This document shows positions 1-11,218 of a DNA stretch of 64,000 nt, one piece after another. Position numbers and translations under genes: made by a program. The stretch comes from Archivesica marissinica. Taxonomy: Eukaryota; Mollusca; Bivalvia; Venerida; Vesicomyidae. Each line of letters starts with the position of its first letter. Within the stretch, counting starts at the first letter, position 1. Below the pieces are notes generated by a model, which did not search any database, was not told where the DNA came from, and saw only the letters and a list, made by a program, of their open reading frames with translations. The stretch lies in assembly GCA_014843695.1 (NCBI GenBank), contig CM026402.1:15439037-15503036 (forward strand), given 5' to 3'.

Positions 1-302
1 CTATAATGTTTACTAAATAACGTAATGCATATATTTACAGCTTTAACCCGTAACCTGCCTCAGACAAGTGTTTTAGCTCCACTATCCGAATAGCAAACAG
101 CATAGAGCCTGCTCATACGGCACGTTCTGTGTCCTCTGATCTGGCTCTATGCTGTTTCCAATAGCGATTTTAGTCTTGATTGGCAGGTTAAGAAGACTGT
201 GTTCTAGACAGATCCACAATATCCTCAAATATATTACAAAGTGATGACCAACATATGTTATGTTCATATGCCAGGATTATTCTAGTCTAAGCATTTATGT
301 AC
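1..302. other. Intron of the SVOP-like gene, no clear feature
   Basis: This lies beyond the 5' splice site of the transporter exon at 303-584 (minus-strand gene), so it is intron by inference. A 61-codon minus-strand ORF at 82-267 has no domain I can name and may be part of a dispersed repeat. No further transporter exon is visible. Confidence 0.4.
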
Positions 303-584
303 CATTTGGGAGAGTTGTGTTGTTTTGTTTGGCAATTTCTCTGAGCATACTGAGTCCACGGTCGCTTTGTCCGCTAATGTACAGATATCGTGGGGACTCG
401 AAGCTGACCCACAGTCTGTACAGCAGAACAATACAAGATGGTACAGCGCATGCGCCTACAAACCAGCGCCAACCAAACCTCGGCAATAACGCCCAAGCTA
501 GCACAGCCGTGCATAGAGCTCCCATGGCGCCACATAGTGTGATCACAACCATCGTGCATCCTCGATTCTTCTTCGGTAAAAATT
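303..584 (-). CDS. SVOP/SV2-like MFS transporter, second coding exon
   Basis: The exon encodes 94 residues that continue the protein begun at 17029. It starts with EFLPKKNRGC, corresponding to the loop after TM4 in SVOP-type transporters, followed by TM5 (MVVITLCGAMGALCTAVLAW), a GWRW motif, TM6, and the SPRYLYISGQ / GLSMLREIAKQN stretch that matches the large cytoplasmic loop of the family. The acceptor on the minus strand is tatatttcag, ending at 585. The donor GTACAT starts at 302. Both edges are phase 1, and phase and residue order fit exon 1 exactly. The protein should be a polytopic membrane transporter of the major facilitator superfamily; the substrate cannot be told. The remaining exons (TM7-12) lie to the left of the window. 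There are no internal stops. Confidence 0.85.
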
Positions 585-634
585 CTGAAATATATGCATA
601 ACTATATTTACTGTGTCAGGTGATCATAAGTATT

Positions 635-876
635 GGCTGTCCTATTAGCGCAGTGGTTAGCGCGCTCGCTTCTCACCAATGCAAACACGGGTTCGATCCT
701 CGGACCGGGAGATATGTGAGCTGGTACGGTGGTCACCAGCTCGGTTTTCTACGGGTACTCCAGTTTCCTCCCACACAAATGACCACATTTACGCTTTCAT
801 CCGCGCCAACGAGAGTGATTAATATAAGTTGTTAGAACTTGCTTCGCAATCATTGTAAAATAAATAAAGTTTGAAC
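635..876 (+). mobile_element. tRNA-derived SINE, family A, copy 1
   Basis: The head is tRNA-like with A box (TTAGCGCAGTGGTTAGCGCG) and B box (GGTTCGATCCT). The body is about 240 bp and ends in a tail with ATTAATATAAGTTGTTAGAA and an AATAAATAAAGT terminus. Other copies are at 22119, 27898 (minus), 43052 (minus), 49167 and 52639. It lies in the transporter intron. Confidence 0.85.
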
Positions 877-1341
877 AATAAGTATGGCAATCCGCTACCA
901 TTCATCTTGGACATTCTTGTTGTACAATAAATCGTGCAATTCTTATAGACTGTAGCTTTTATTTTTACCTGTGATAGTCTCGATCTCTTTGTGTAAACAA
1001 TCTAAATGACATGTATACTGTAATCACGAGACTAATTCTCGAAATAAATCACAGTGATTACAAGGAAACGTATTTCCTATAACCAACTTATGTTTGCGAA
1101 CACGAGTTTTCCTCGTATCTAATGTTTATTTACGTCTACACACTGAACGTATATAGATCTACTATATCATGTTTCCTCTTTTGAAAAAAACATAAGAGCT
1201 GTGTTAACCATTGTTCTTACTGTATTTGATTTGAATTTGCTATAAACATTGTATTTATGTTTTATGCTAATAAAATATTTGTATCGTATTGTATTGATTA
1301 GGAAGAATTATACGGACACTTGCATATAAAACAACATTTAA
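877..1341. other. AT-rich intronic DNA, nothing recognised
   Basis: There is no coding potential beyond short chance ORFs and no repeat that recurs elsewhere in the window. Confidence 0.5.
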
Positions 1342-1380
1342 GTTTATTTATCGTCGCTACCGGTTGCCCATATAAGCGAT
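1342..1380 (-). mobile_element. Terminal fragment of SINE family C
   Basis: TTTATTTATCGTCGCTACCG followed by GTTGCCCATATAAGCGA matches the 3' terminus of the family C SINE (for example at 22870 and 42229). It is fused directly to a family D SINE at 1381, so this is a chimeric or truncated insertion. Confidence 0.65.
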
Positions 1381-1575
1381 GGGCAGTTTACCTGATAACA
1401 CATTTCCTGGGCAGGCTCAAGCGGTTAACCAGTACTTGGTGAAAAAACCTCCGCAAGAAACTGCCAATGTTTTCATATAAAGAGACACGGTCTGGGCGTG
1501 ACTCGAACCCGTGACCATCAGTGATGGTTACAGTAGGGATGGTTACAGTAGTCAGTGACCTTAACCACCGGACCA
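1381..1575 (-). mobile_element. tRNA-derived SINE, family D, copy 1 (3'-truncated)
   Basis: It is recognised by CTGGGCAGGCTCAAGCGGTT, AACCAGTACTTGG, and a B-box-like CTCGAACCCGTGACC read on the plus strand. The extra copy of GTTACAGTAG near 1527-1552 is a short internal duplication. It lacks the distal TTTTACGCCTGCATCAGCAC part present at 31081. Confidence 0.75.
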
Positions 1576-2050
1576 AATAAAAATACGCATTTAGTTATGT
1601 ACAGCGCCACGGCATACCACGCCCCTCAGCCCGACAGATCAGCCGCCCTCCCATAAACATGATTTACAGACAGAGAACAGCAGAATGTGTACTGTTTATA
1701 AACTTTATATAAATTTATTTTAGCTCGATTGCGCATGTAAACATTGTTCATTTGAGTATGCGAATTCATTTATAATCTGGCAAACATTGCTGACGTTTTT
1801 AAAACAAATTATATCACTTCAAATGTCAACATCGGTTGGTTGTTAATTATTTCCCATATGCATACAATGTTAGTATAGCAGCTGTGCTATGGTGGTATAC
1901 ATTGCATATAAAAGGTTATATGAAAATCCACTGTCGTTGAATAGTTTGCATAAGACGATTCTTCAATGTGGTAACTTATATGATTTAATAAATACACTAC
2001 TCTAATACTACTATCTAGTTGTAGTAATGGCAACTGAGCAGCAAGATGCC
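1576..2050. other. Intronic DNA, nothing recognised
   Basis: AT-rich, without a long ORF, tandem array or repeat shared with the rest of the window. Confidence 0.45.
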
Positions 2051-2058
2051 GACTAATA

Positions 2059-2271
2059 CACAGACGCTTGGGATCTGGACAAGAGGTTTAGGGTTCAAAT
2101 CTTTAAAAACAAATGTTTAAAGATCATTTGGAGAGATAGTGACGGGTGAAAATTTTAAATATGCTTGGATATGGTCTACCATTTGTGTGTGTATATCAAC
2201 ATGTTCTTTAAACAAAATAAAATATTGGGTTTTGTACCCGAAACCACGTGTCCAGGCCCCAAGTGTCTGTG
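2059..2271. mobile_element. 213-bp MITE with 8-bp target duplication
   Basis: The left terminus CACAGACGCTTGGGATCTGG and the reverse complement of the right terminus CACAGACACTTGGGGCCTGG form terminal inverted repeats. The element is flanked by a perfect 8-bp direct repeat GACTAATA (2051-2058 and 2272-2279). An 8-bp duplication fits a hAT-class or similar transposase. Related copies lie at 22643-22856 and, partially, at 21724-21815. Confidence 0.85.
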
Positions 2272-2279
2272 GACTAATA

Positions 2280-2959
2280 CTGCAAATCGCTGACACAGTC
2301 AACTCGCTAAACACGTCTGGAAAATAGTTCAATCCGAAGTTTAACAGTACAAGTAACTTAATACATGTAGATGAATATTTAATTTATATCCTATAACCTT
2401 TGACGACTAAACTTGTATGAACTTTAATCGACCTGTCTGGAACGTGCACATCATCTCGAAACGGCGAATATCTTTGTCTAGTTAAATAAAGTTAGCCTCA
2501 AGCGGTTCAAAACGTTATCTATGGAGCAAGCACAAAATACAATGATATGATCTTTGAACGCTAATTAATTATAAGGCCATTGACCTGATCCTTGCTCCCA
2601 ACTGGTCTGCACACCGTCTCTCCATAAGCAATTCAAGTTATGGGGCGAACACGTTTTGCGACTGACATATGGACAAACAGACAACACATCCGATCATCAC
2701 AACATACCGATTTGCGACGAGCAGATACACGGACTGGCAGAACACTATGGGAGACCCACTTGGATATTTTACAAGATACACATGCATACAAGTAGGCCCT
2801 ACACTTGTTTCACAATGCGCTGTATAGCATAATAATAGCGGCACAACCCACTGGGTTCTACATCGCAAGAGCAATTGCAACAACATCACCACTGCGCCAC
2901 CGCAACCCGCATCCTATATTTCGTTACAATTACGATCGATCACTTCACTTTTATATGTT
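2280..2959. other. Intronic DNA, nothing recognised
   Basis: An 84-codon minus ORF (2638-2892) has no recognisable motif and low-complexity composition. I do not support it as a gene. Confidence 0.4.
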
Positions 2960-3235
2960 GTACATGTGCCATCCTACCGGACAGGCCATGTATCCTACCG
3001 GACAGGCCATGTATCCTACCGGACATGCCATGTATCCTAACGCATAGGCTGTGTATTTGGAGGGATATGCCGTGTATTTGGAGGGATAGGCCGTGTATTT
3101 GGAGGGACAGGCCGTGTATTTGGAGGGACAGGCCGTGTATTTGGAGGGACAGGCCGTGTATTTGGACGGATAGGCCGTGTATTTGGAGGGATAGGCTGTG
3201 TATTTGGAGGGACAGGCCGTGTATTTGGAGGGATA
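2960..3235. repeat. 21-bp minisatellite
   Basis: Tandem 21-bp units begin as about four copies of catgtatcctaccggacagg and become about ten copies of cgtgtatttggagggacagg. The unit is a multiple of 3, so all frames stay open and produce repetitive ORFs (such as CIWRDRP) that are not genes. Confidence 0.9.
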
Positions 3236-4028
3236 TATAATATATATTGTAGTATATATATAGGATTCGAACACAAGTTACAGAACGTATATGAATATGG
3301 TTTAACAATTACTAGAAGGCCTACCAGTAGGCCATGTTGGCTAGTAGGCCCTATGTTAGAAACTGTATGCATTTCAAAATACTTGTATGTTTACTTGAGA
3401 TTAACAACTGCAGCTGCTAAGCCAGTCTGAATATTTAGACTTTTGATTTTTCAAATAACAGATTTTTGTTTGTTTTTTATGTAGAGGTCTTATATATATA
3501 GGACTACTGCTAAGCATACTATGATTATATTGATATATTCATAATTATGTTCGGGCCTATTAAATATGTAGCCAAGGCCTTATTTATATGTTGGTAGAAA
3601 AAGTATAGTGTGTATTATCATTGTACTGTAAGCAACGCTCTCTTATCTGTATATGTACGGTAGCTGTTCCTTCCTCTTCTATGACAGTTACCCATGTGTG
3701 TCCAGTCTATTGTGTTATCTACTGTGGTGTAACGTCATGTAATTATGTCCGGGTGATAGTACCGAGAATGACATATGCGAGGTCAAATCCATAATCCACT
3801 ATTAATCGCAACTAAACCGGTTTGCCGCCCTTTCTAATAACCCGCGCACTGGAGAAAAAGAAGCCAACATGTACACACATCGACATTGTCTTGCCTCGAC
3901 AATGTTGGAATACAATAGTTGTATAATTGCTTTGTTTAGATCTACCTCTGATCTTTTAAATAAATATTTATAAGAGCGAATATTATACTGTCGATTCTGG
4001 TAAGTAACCATTTATTAGGAATCTATGG
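3236..4028. other. Intronic DNA with a dispersed low-copy repeat
   Basis: The stretch 3479-3655 shares sequence with both sides of the 30-bp array. The motif gtagaggtcttatatata recurs at about 21930. The segment ccttatttatatgttgg...tgtactgtaagcaa recurs at 17602-17665. No gene is seen. Confidence 0.45.
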
Positions 4029-4033
4029 CATTT

Positions 4034-5494
4034 CAAGGCCGTCGTCGCCGGTCCGGTCCGGCTATGGCGGGCCAGACCACTTTTTTGGCCGAGTAAGGTA
4101 TTTTCAATATTGGAGAATTTTTTATTTTTTTTCTTCAAGTTTTTCACTTTTGTTTTATCTAACACGCGTTGGCAATTTTTGAGACTCGTGTGCTTCAAGT
4201 GAACATGTGCTTTGATGATACCTGTGGTCCCATGGGCGTATGTATACATTATCATGAAGATGAGAGTGATCATGCATAATGACCGATTTGGCAAACTGCA
4301 ACATCGATGTGATTTGAACTTTGAGTGCTAGTATATAGAGTGCTTAGAACATTACTACACGACGAAGGATTTATAGAAATGTTCGTTTTAGCTTTGAAAA
4401 TAACGTATAGTCACTAATTTTATGCATATGCCTACACGTGGTAACTTTAGACAATAGTTTATTCACGTATGGTTTGCTTTATTTGAACATAAATATAGCC
4501 TATGTAGTGCAAGTTGAACGACTAGTCTACTAGCCACGTGACTGAGGCAACACGAGACATGCATAGGGTATCCGACGATGCTTAAATTAATAAATATATT
4601 CACTTGTTATTGGGCCAAACATAGGGCTTCGTGAACTTTGTCCTTTGTTATTTATTAATATCTAAATATAAACACACGTGGTGATTAAAAATGTAAACAA
4701 GTGAAAATCTGTTCTGTTTTGTTTTATTGTTTAACTTTATACATGTTGTCTTGTCTATGCACTTGGTGGGATTCGAACCTATGCCCCCAGACCGATTCAA
4801 TGCAGATATTCAACACTAAGATAGCATAATGCAACAGCTATCTAGAGTACTGAACAATCCATAAGAACGCTGGAGCTGGAAGTTATTGTGACGAGAGCTT
4901 ATTCAATGATTCTCGAATTCTCTTCAGACTATGTGACATTCAGTCAGTTAAAAACAGTACATGTATATTAATTTAAAGTAATGGCATGTCAGCGTTGTTT
5001 CTCTACTGTGCCTGCTATGGGTCGCCAATCAAGAACACCAGCAATGGGAGTAAAGTCTTTTGCCACAGAAAGACTAAGTATATTTATAAATACATTTGGT
5101 GGGTTAATTAGGCGATTAGCACAAACCACAGTTACCACACAGACGAAGTGTCAAGTGTGGACCATCAGGAAGCCTGAAACACTTATTTTAAACTTATTTA
5201 TTTTACAACGATTTTGAAACAAATTAATCAAGCTCGTTGGCTCTGATGATTTGCGAGAGGTGTGGTCCTTTAAACACTCACGTTGAAGAAAAAACATTGT
5301 TAATTTTAAGAAAAGTTGGCATTAATAAAAGGCTAACATACACACTGAAATGCCTCCAGATGCAAGGAAATCAAGAGTACAGCATCCAAAAAAATCACGG
5401 GGGAGCATGCCCCCCGAACCCCCCTAAAAAAAGTCGCACTTTCAGTGCTCCTATATTTGGCCGGACCATTTTCAAAATGCCGGCGACGGCACTG
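4034..5494. mobile_element. Candidate non-autonomous hAT-like element
   Basis: The ends are inverted and similar: left CAAGGCCGTCGTCGCCGG, right (reverse complement) CAGTGCCGTCGCCGGC. A 5-bp direct repeat CATTT flanks them at 4029-4033 and 5495-5499. Inside are a GC-rich block (agcatgccccccgaaccccc near 5404) typical of bivalve hAT termini and a tRNA-like B box on the minus strand near 4770 (GGTTCGAATCC). No transposase is recognisable. A 5-bp duplication is short for hAT, so the boundaries are tentative. Confidence 0.4.
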
Positions 5495-5559
5495 CATTTA
5501 TATGATATGAAATCTGTGATAGCGGCTGTGTTATTTTCCGGGGGATTAGGTATTCAATC

Positions 5560-5885
5560 GGGGGATTAGTGTATATATTTCATATTCCGGGTGGATTAGT
5601 GTATATATTTCATATTCCGGGTGGATTAGTGTATATATTTCATATTCCGGGTGGATTAGTGTATATATTTCATATTCCGCGTGGATTAGTGTATATATTT
5701 CATATTCCGGGTGGATTAGTGTATATATTTCATATTCCGCGTGGATTAGTGTATATATTTCATATTCCGGGTGGATTAGTGTATATATTTCATATTCCGG
5801 GTGGATTAGTGTATATATTTCATATTCCGGGTGGATTAGTGTATATATTTCATATTCCGGGTGGATTAGTGTATATATTTCATAT
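5560..5885. repeat. 30-bp minisatellite, about 11 copies
   Basis: The unit gtgtatatatttcatattcc + gggtggatta is repeated almost without variation; some units have gcg in place of ggg. The 138-codon plus ORF over it (YIFHIPGGLV repeats) is a product of periodicity. Confidence 0.9.
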
Positions 5886-6251
5886 ATGTGTTTCTATTAG
5901 TTGTTATTGTCATTACAGGTCTTTTTATTTATTGATACGATGTATAAACTACGTTGAATCTCGGTTACGGGTTCTGGTTGAATGATTGACTCCCATGAAG
6001 ACCCGGTGACACATATATTAATAATCTCTCTTTATATAATGTAGAATTGCATGTATACAGGTACCAGCATTGAAAGAAGACAAATGCTATTTACTAAATT
6101 TAGTATATGACGATGGATTTGATGTCGAATCTTAACCATTTCCGCAGAACATGGATGTAGATACGATTCATCCTTTATTTATTGTCCGAGTTTTTACAAA
6201 CAAATAACATTAGCATTATAGCTATTTACCGACATACAATAATATATGTTA
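5886..6251. other. Intronic DNA, nothing recognised
   Basis: AT-rich, with no array, SINE or coding signal. Confidence 0.45.
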
Positions 6252-6440
6252 TATTTCGGGTTTTACGCCTGCATCAGCACCATTTTGGGCTATATCGCCG
6301 GCGGGCATTTTACTTAACAACACCTTTCCTGGGCAGGCTCCAGCGGTTAACCAGTACTTGGGTGCACCAACCTCCGTAAAAAACTGCCAACTTGTTCATA
6401 TAAATGAGACACGGCCCGAGCGGGGCTCGAACCCGTGACC
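6252..6440 (-). mobile_element. SINE family D, copy 2 (head truncated)
   Basis: It runs from TTTTACGCCTGCATCAGCAC through CCTGGGCAGGCTCCAGCGG to the B-box region CTCGAACCCGTGACC and then stops. The remaining tRNA-like head is missing, the reverse of copy 1. Confidence 0.8.
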
Positions 6441-6817
6441 GACATACAATAAATAAATAAATAATGATTAAAGTATATGTAGTAGACAGCGACATTAGAA
6501 TCAATAAAATACTATCAATATTCATTGTGGCATTAACGGGATTAAAGTGTCCAGATACAAAAACACTACATATTAAGATAACACTTGGGAGTTAGATGGA
6601 CACACTGCTGAGAGCAGGCTGTATGAATACATTATAACACAGTATAATAACGAGGCATATCATAAGTGTATGCTTAAAGCTCGTTATAAATATGTCTTCA
6701 AATGGAAACCGCAAACCATAATGTACCGAGTACTGTAGGCCCTACATTGTGTAGTTAGTGTGCCCCTAATGCTGTATTTATATACATGATTTGATGTTTA
6801 CTTTATTTTACACATCC
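6441..6817. other. Intronic DNA left of the composite transposon
   Basis: No feature recognised up to the TA dinucleotide at 6818-6819 that flanks the composite element. Confidence 0.4.
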
Positions 6818-7206
6818 TAGTCCTGTTCAATAAGTTGTTACGGGTTCGGGTCAAAACGTACCCGAGTCAAAACGTACCTTGGGCATCGGGTCAAAACGTA
6901 CCCATATCTCGGGTCAAAACGTACCCAAGGTCGGGTCAAAACGTACCCATGGTCGGGTCAAAACGTACCCTTCGATATATCAATATATTATACCAATATA
7001 TCCACATTTTAATGTTAATTTACCCATTTATATATCAATATATTTCATTTAATAATCAAACATTTCATATTTAGTTATCTTTTTAGCAGTGAAAGTTGAC
7101 TGGAAATCAATGACCAGAAGCACTCGTGTGATGAATGTCTGTTTAAATTTTTAAATCTAGTATGGTCGTAACTGGTTCATTATATGCGTATTTCATTTAT
7201 TTACAG

Positions 7207-7466
7207 GATGGCATCGTCGCCTCAACTTCCGCAGCGTAGGCCCGCCACCGTTCTACCTCCTGATTAGAACACGCTACGACGAGGCGAAGCTGCTACCTCT
7301 CCAGATGAAGCTTGTATCCGAGAGAAAACTGTCCAAACATCAGAAGAAGTCTCACAGAACACTCCAGTCCCTGGTATTTGCGGTGTGGGGACGATATGCC
7401 GACGGCGAGATCAACACCAGCAAGCTGCTGAAGAAGCTTGCCGCGGTGTATGCCCCTACCCCGTGA
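7207..7466 (+). CDS. C-terminal exon of a FLYWCH/MULE-type transposase
   Basis: There is no ATG; the segment is an exon starting after the acceptor ttatttacag (ending 7206) and running to TGA at 7464-7466. The first two bases complete a split codon. It reads (G)WHRRLNFRSVGPPPFYLLI, then R-T-R-Y-D-E-A-K-L-L-P-L, a basic stretch, and ends K-K-L-A-A-V-Y-A-P-T-P. The opening resembles the NNxVEGWHRRLN motif that follows the catalytic core in MULE/FLYWCH transposases of animals. Upstream exons are absent from this deleted element. Codon use is GC-rich compared with the surrounding AT-rich DNA. Family assignment is from memory of the motif. Confidence 0.6.
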
Positions 7467-7497
7467 GCTCCGTCATGTCTGATTATCTACTGAATGA

Positions 7498-7703
7498 TTG
7501 TCTGATTAGGGTCTACATTGTTTAAGCTGAATTGTATCGTTTCCTTCATGCCATGTCTGGTTAGGGTCTACATTGTTTGAGCTGAATTGTATCGTTTCCT
7601 TATGCATTGTCTGATTAGGGTCTACATTGTTTGAGCTGAATTGTATCGTTTCCTTATGCATTGTCTGATTAGGGTCTACATTGTTTGAGCTGAATTGTAT
7701 GTT
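7498..7703. repeat. 56-bp minisatellite, about 4 copies
   Basis: The unit is gtctgattagggtctacatt + gtttgagctgaattgtatcg + tttccttatgcatt, with a slightly diverged first copy. It lies just after the stop codon inside the MULE. Confidence 0.85.
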
Positions 7704-8565
7704 TTATTCGTGTCTACATTGTTGTGCCGATATTGTAACGTTGGTTTCATTGTTGGTGATTTATGTTTTCCGTGTATAACTACATTGTTTGTGATGTATA
7801 TTTTCTGCATTAAAAATTGTTGTTTGATGTCTTATAAGAGTCTATAAAACATTGTTTCCTTAATAAAATGCGTTATTGTTTATCATATTCCATGTATACA
7901 GATAGTCCGTGGACTGGAGCGTGCTACAATTAACACCAACAGCTTGTTTGTTTGTTTGTTTGTTTGTTTGACCGTATCCGAGGGACCACATCCTGAGACA
8001 CTTGGTTAATCCCACATTCTATACATGCATTCATTGTCACAATTTCGTTATCGACGATTTAACAACGGTTCTTTAGTATAAACATTAATATCATGAAAAA
8101 TATCAAGTATGCACAATAATCTTGTGGGAAATTTCAAGTTGTTTTCTGTATATTATATTTAGCAAAACGTATCCGAGTTCGCTCAAAACATCTCAATATT
8201 CTGACATAAAAGTATAAAACTTTGCAATTTTTTTTACTTCAAACTACACATTCAAGTAGTCTAAACAACCCACAATGCAAAATATATGAATTAAAATGAT
8301 ATATTTCACTTTTCATAGTGGGTTACGTTTTGACTTGAACATGGGTACGTTTTGACCCGACCATGGGTACGTTTTGACCCGACTTTGGGTACGTTTTGAC
8401 CCGACCATGGGTACGTTTTGACCCGACCATGGGTACGTTTTGACCTTTTTGTTTTGGGTACGTTTTGACTCGGGTACGTTTTGACCCTAACCCGTTGTTA
8501 CCTCCCCTTCGCGAGTTATCGTTATTGATTAAAATTTACTTCCGGAGTGGAAATTTCTGTACGAA

Positions 8566-10712
8566 ATGGAACTTTTCTGTACACCACTTGGAGAGAAATT
8601 ACCGAACCCCAAGGATTTGAAAGGCGTTTGGGACAGTAATTTGTCGCGTTTACCGTTCTTCAGGACACAGGATTTATACAATTATCTTGTGCTGAACAAT
8701 TCCAGAACATTCGACTCCGAAAATATGAATGCAAAGAAACAACTTAAAGCAAGTGTTCTACGAGGATAGACATTTACATTCAGTCAGATATCATGAAATT
8801 AGTAGGACATGTTCTCATTGCTATGTTAAGGCACAAGTTATGCCATCACTGCCAAATGACAAGAAAAAAGGTACAGACTACATGGCTTGGGTATGCCTGT
8901 CAAAAGTATCCGGGATGGTTCATGCAGCAGGATGCAGTTGTGATGGCGGGTAAGGCATTTGCTTATTTATATTCCATTCATCATTATAATTAATATCGAA
9001 CCTTTGGGCGTATTATGCATGTTTTCCTGACCATGCTCTACCTACCTCAAGCGGTTAGTCTGTACTATTACTAAGCGGTTAACCAGTACTATATAAAGCA
9101 ATGTGAGAGAGGGCACCGTGTCTTGATCAAGGGCACTACATACATGTATGTGGCGTGACCGAGTATCAAACACAGGACCCCCCAATCTCCAATGGTGGTT
9201 AGCGTGTAGATTTGTTACATGCACGATAGATTTTCAGATGGTGCACCATGGCATATGTCCCCCTAAAGGTGCCGAAACAGGAGGCACCACATGCTCGCAC
9301 CTGAAAATCACCCGGGGACCACTCAATAATCAGCCAATATAAAAACCATCTTTTATTCTATTTATCTCGCATTGAAGTAAAAAATAAGAAAATTGATTGG
9401 AATGAGCTACATGTAGTGTACATTGTAAACGGGAAAAAATTAAATAAGTTTTATTTTAATCTAAATTTTTGTCCCGTTATTGTACTCGAAGAGTTAAATA
9501 AAATTATTATGTTATGCTTAAGTACTGTTTTCTTTTGTTTTAGAGAAGGGGAGTCATGCAACCACGTAGCTGCACTATTGTATGCCTTGGTGGACATCTC
9601 CAATAAGCAGGCAGACGGCCTAACAGCTCCAACATCCTCCAAATGTAAATGGAATCAACCTCGTAAAAGGAAACTAAGTCCAAAGAAGTCACAGAATCTT
9701 GTTTTCAAGAAACTGAAGTTTGAAGACAAGCCAGAGAAGGAAATCAACATTAAAACTCACAAATTGCATGAACATGATAAAGTTCAACCTTTGAATACTG
9801 TTTCATTCATTGAAAAATTAAGGAAGTGTGCACCACATGCTGCTTTACTTTTAAGTGATAGCAACTTAATTCCAGAGTCAGAAAAGAAGGTGGTAAATGA
9901 GATACCCCAGCTCCACAATGTTGACTTTATGTATCACGATAATGTAGATCTGAAGAGTAAAAATTGCCAGGATATGTTTGTATCATACTTTAATTCCCTG
10001 AAATGCAGTAAAAGTGATTGTGTATTGATCGAAACTAATACAAAGGGACAAAGCAATAGTCATTTTTGGAAAGAAGCCAGACAGGGCAGACTGACGAGTT
10101 CAAACTTCGGAACAATTGTCAAACAAAGGGACGATACACAACCCGATGTCATGTTAAAAACAATATTGGGGTACAACACCTTCAATTCTGCAGCAAAACG
10201 TTGGGGCAGAACCCATGAAGCTGCAGCACGGCGGTTCTATATTAAATTGAATCAAAAATCACACCCAAACTTGAAAGTTTATGGGAGCGGGTTAGTGATT
10301 TCGCCTGATCACCCATACCTGGGAACCAGTCCTGACGGAATTGTTGAATGCTGCCAACAATGTGTGGACAAACAAGGTTTGTTGGAAATAAAGTGCCCAT
10401 TCAAATGCAGGCAAATCACTCCCAAGGAAGCCTGCGAGGACAAACAGTTCTTCTGTGAAATTGTCAATGATGAAATTAAAACGGAAACATTCATATTATT
10501 ACCAAATACAGGGCCAAATGGCATTAACCGGTAGGAAGTGGTGCGAATTTTTTGTATGGACTTTGAAAGGACATTTTACAGAAAGGATCGCGTTTGATGG
10601 GCACGTTTGGAATGAAATGTTGCCCAAATTGATATCGTTTTATAAAGAAGCAGTTATCCCAGAACTGTTCTCCGAGCGTGTGGGACGTGGAAAAGCCCTT
10701 TACAATGTATAA
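8566..10712 (+). pseudogene. SWIM-zinc-finger / YqaJ-type nuclease gene of the ISL2EU-like element (broken)
   Basis: Exon 1 is 8566-8949 and exon 2 is 9544-10712, with donor GGGTAAGG and acceptor tttgttttag. The junction joins AGCSC to GESCNHVAALLYAL, forming a CxC...CxH SWIM-type zinc finger. Further on come QGRLTSSNFG, a GTSPDG motif, LLEIKCPF and YYYQIQGQ followed by WCEFF. These are the conserved blocks of YqaJ-like PD-(D/E)xK exonucleases: Asp in SPDG, ExK in EIK, and the downstream Gln. Two frameshifts break it: near 8753, where the frame passes from ...QLKAS to VFYEDRHLHS, and near 10470, where ...VNDE passes to KLKRKHSYYY. Known YqaJ proteins process DNA ends; a role in transposition is inferred from its position inside the element, opposite the transposase. 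A SINE remnant sits in the intron. Confidence 0.75.
9040..9220 (-). mobile_element. Diverged tRNA-like SINE remnant
   Basis: CTCAAGCGGTTAGTCTG, AGCGGTTAACCAGTACTATA and a degenerate B box (GTATCAAACACAGGACCCCC on plus) resemble the family D layout, but the copy is too diverged to classify. It lies within the YqaJ gene intron. Confidence 0.45.
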
Positions 10713-11218
10713 CTAGGTTATTAGAACATAATGCTAGCTGGGTTAATAGCATGTCTGATAAGCCGAAACATGTTGTAATTATGTGTTACAGTTTTTATTG
10801 GACGAGTGAATTATAAGTAAACATTTTTTTTTTAAATACATGTATACATGGACAAAAGTTTTGCACGGGAATGATTAGTTATGCCATGTTCCTGATCATG
10901 GACTGAAGGAAATACGTCTATGTTTCTTGTAAAACATAATATTGTGTCGATACATACAACATATACTATAACTATGTTATTCTCCCGAGTGTGTTAAAGT
11001 ATAATCTTTATCCATGTTATTGACTTTAATTGCTGATATACATGTACAAAATACTTGTGCAAAACTGTTGTCCTTAGGTATACATACATGTATTAACATA
11101 TTCAGTATTTCATCAGAACTTGTGTGTTATTTCATTGAAAATGTTAATTAAAAACTATTTTACTCAAAGCTTGATTTGATGTTAGCTTTAATTATTTCCA
11201 TGTTTTTAATCCTAGTAG
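10713..11218. other. 3' flank of the YqaJ-type gene
   Basis: AT-rich, with no ORF or repeat. It probably includes the gene's 3' UTR. Confidence 0.4.

Larger units (their letters stand above)
6842..8493 (+). mobile_element. MULE-like element with tandem-repeat termini
   Basis: The termini are GGGTTCGGGTCAAAACGTAC (left) and GGGTTAGGGTCAAAACGTAC (reverse complement of right), followed by CCGAGTCAAAACGTACC in both. A perfect 8-bp duplication GTTGTTAC flanks it (6834-6841, 8494-8501). Both ends continue as short tandem arrays of a ~22-bp unit (gggtcaaaacgtacccatgg type) in opposite orientation: 6842-6972 and 8320-8493. Inside lie a transposase 3' exon (7207-7466), a 56-bp minisatellite and AT-rich filler. 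An 8-bp duplication fits the Mutator-like superfamily, and so does the encoded exon. At 1.65 kb it is an internally deleted, non-autonomous copy. Confidence 0.8.

Noticed and set aside
260..601. Plus-strand 113-codon ORF
   Set aside because: It is antisense to the SVOP-like exon 303-584, which has family similarity and splice sites.
635..710. Functional tRNA genes at family A/B/D heads
   Set aside because: A and B boxes are present, but there is no complete cloverleaf; each is part of a ~230-270-bp repeated unit.
4253..4495. Short ORFs at 3983-4294 and 44253-44495
   Set aside because: No motif, no family resemblance and no splice context; they are chance ORFs in AT-rich DNA.
9416..9543. Start of the YqaJ gene at ATG 9416
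   Set aside because: The first ~40 codons of that frame are intron. The acceptor at 9543 and the matching SWIM half in the exon ending at 8949 show that the gene begins at about 8566.
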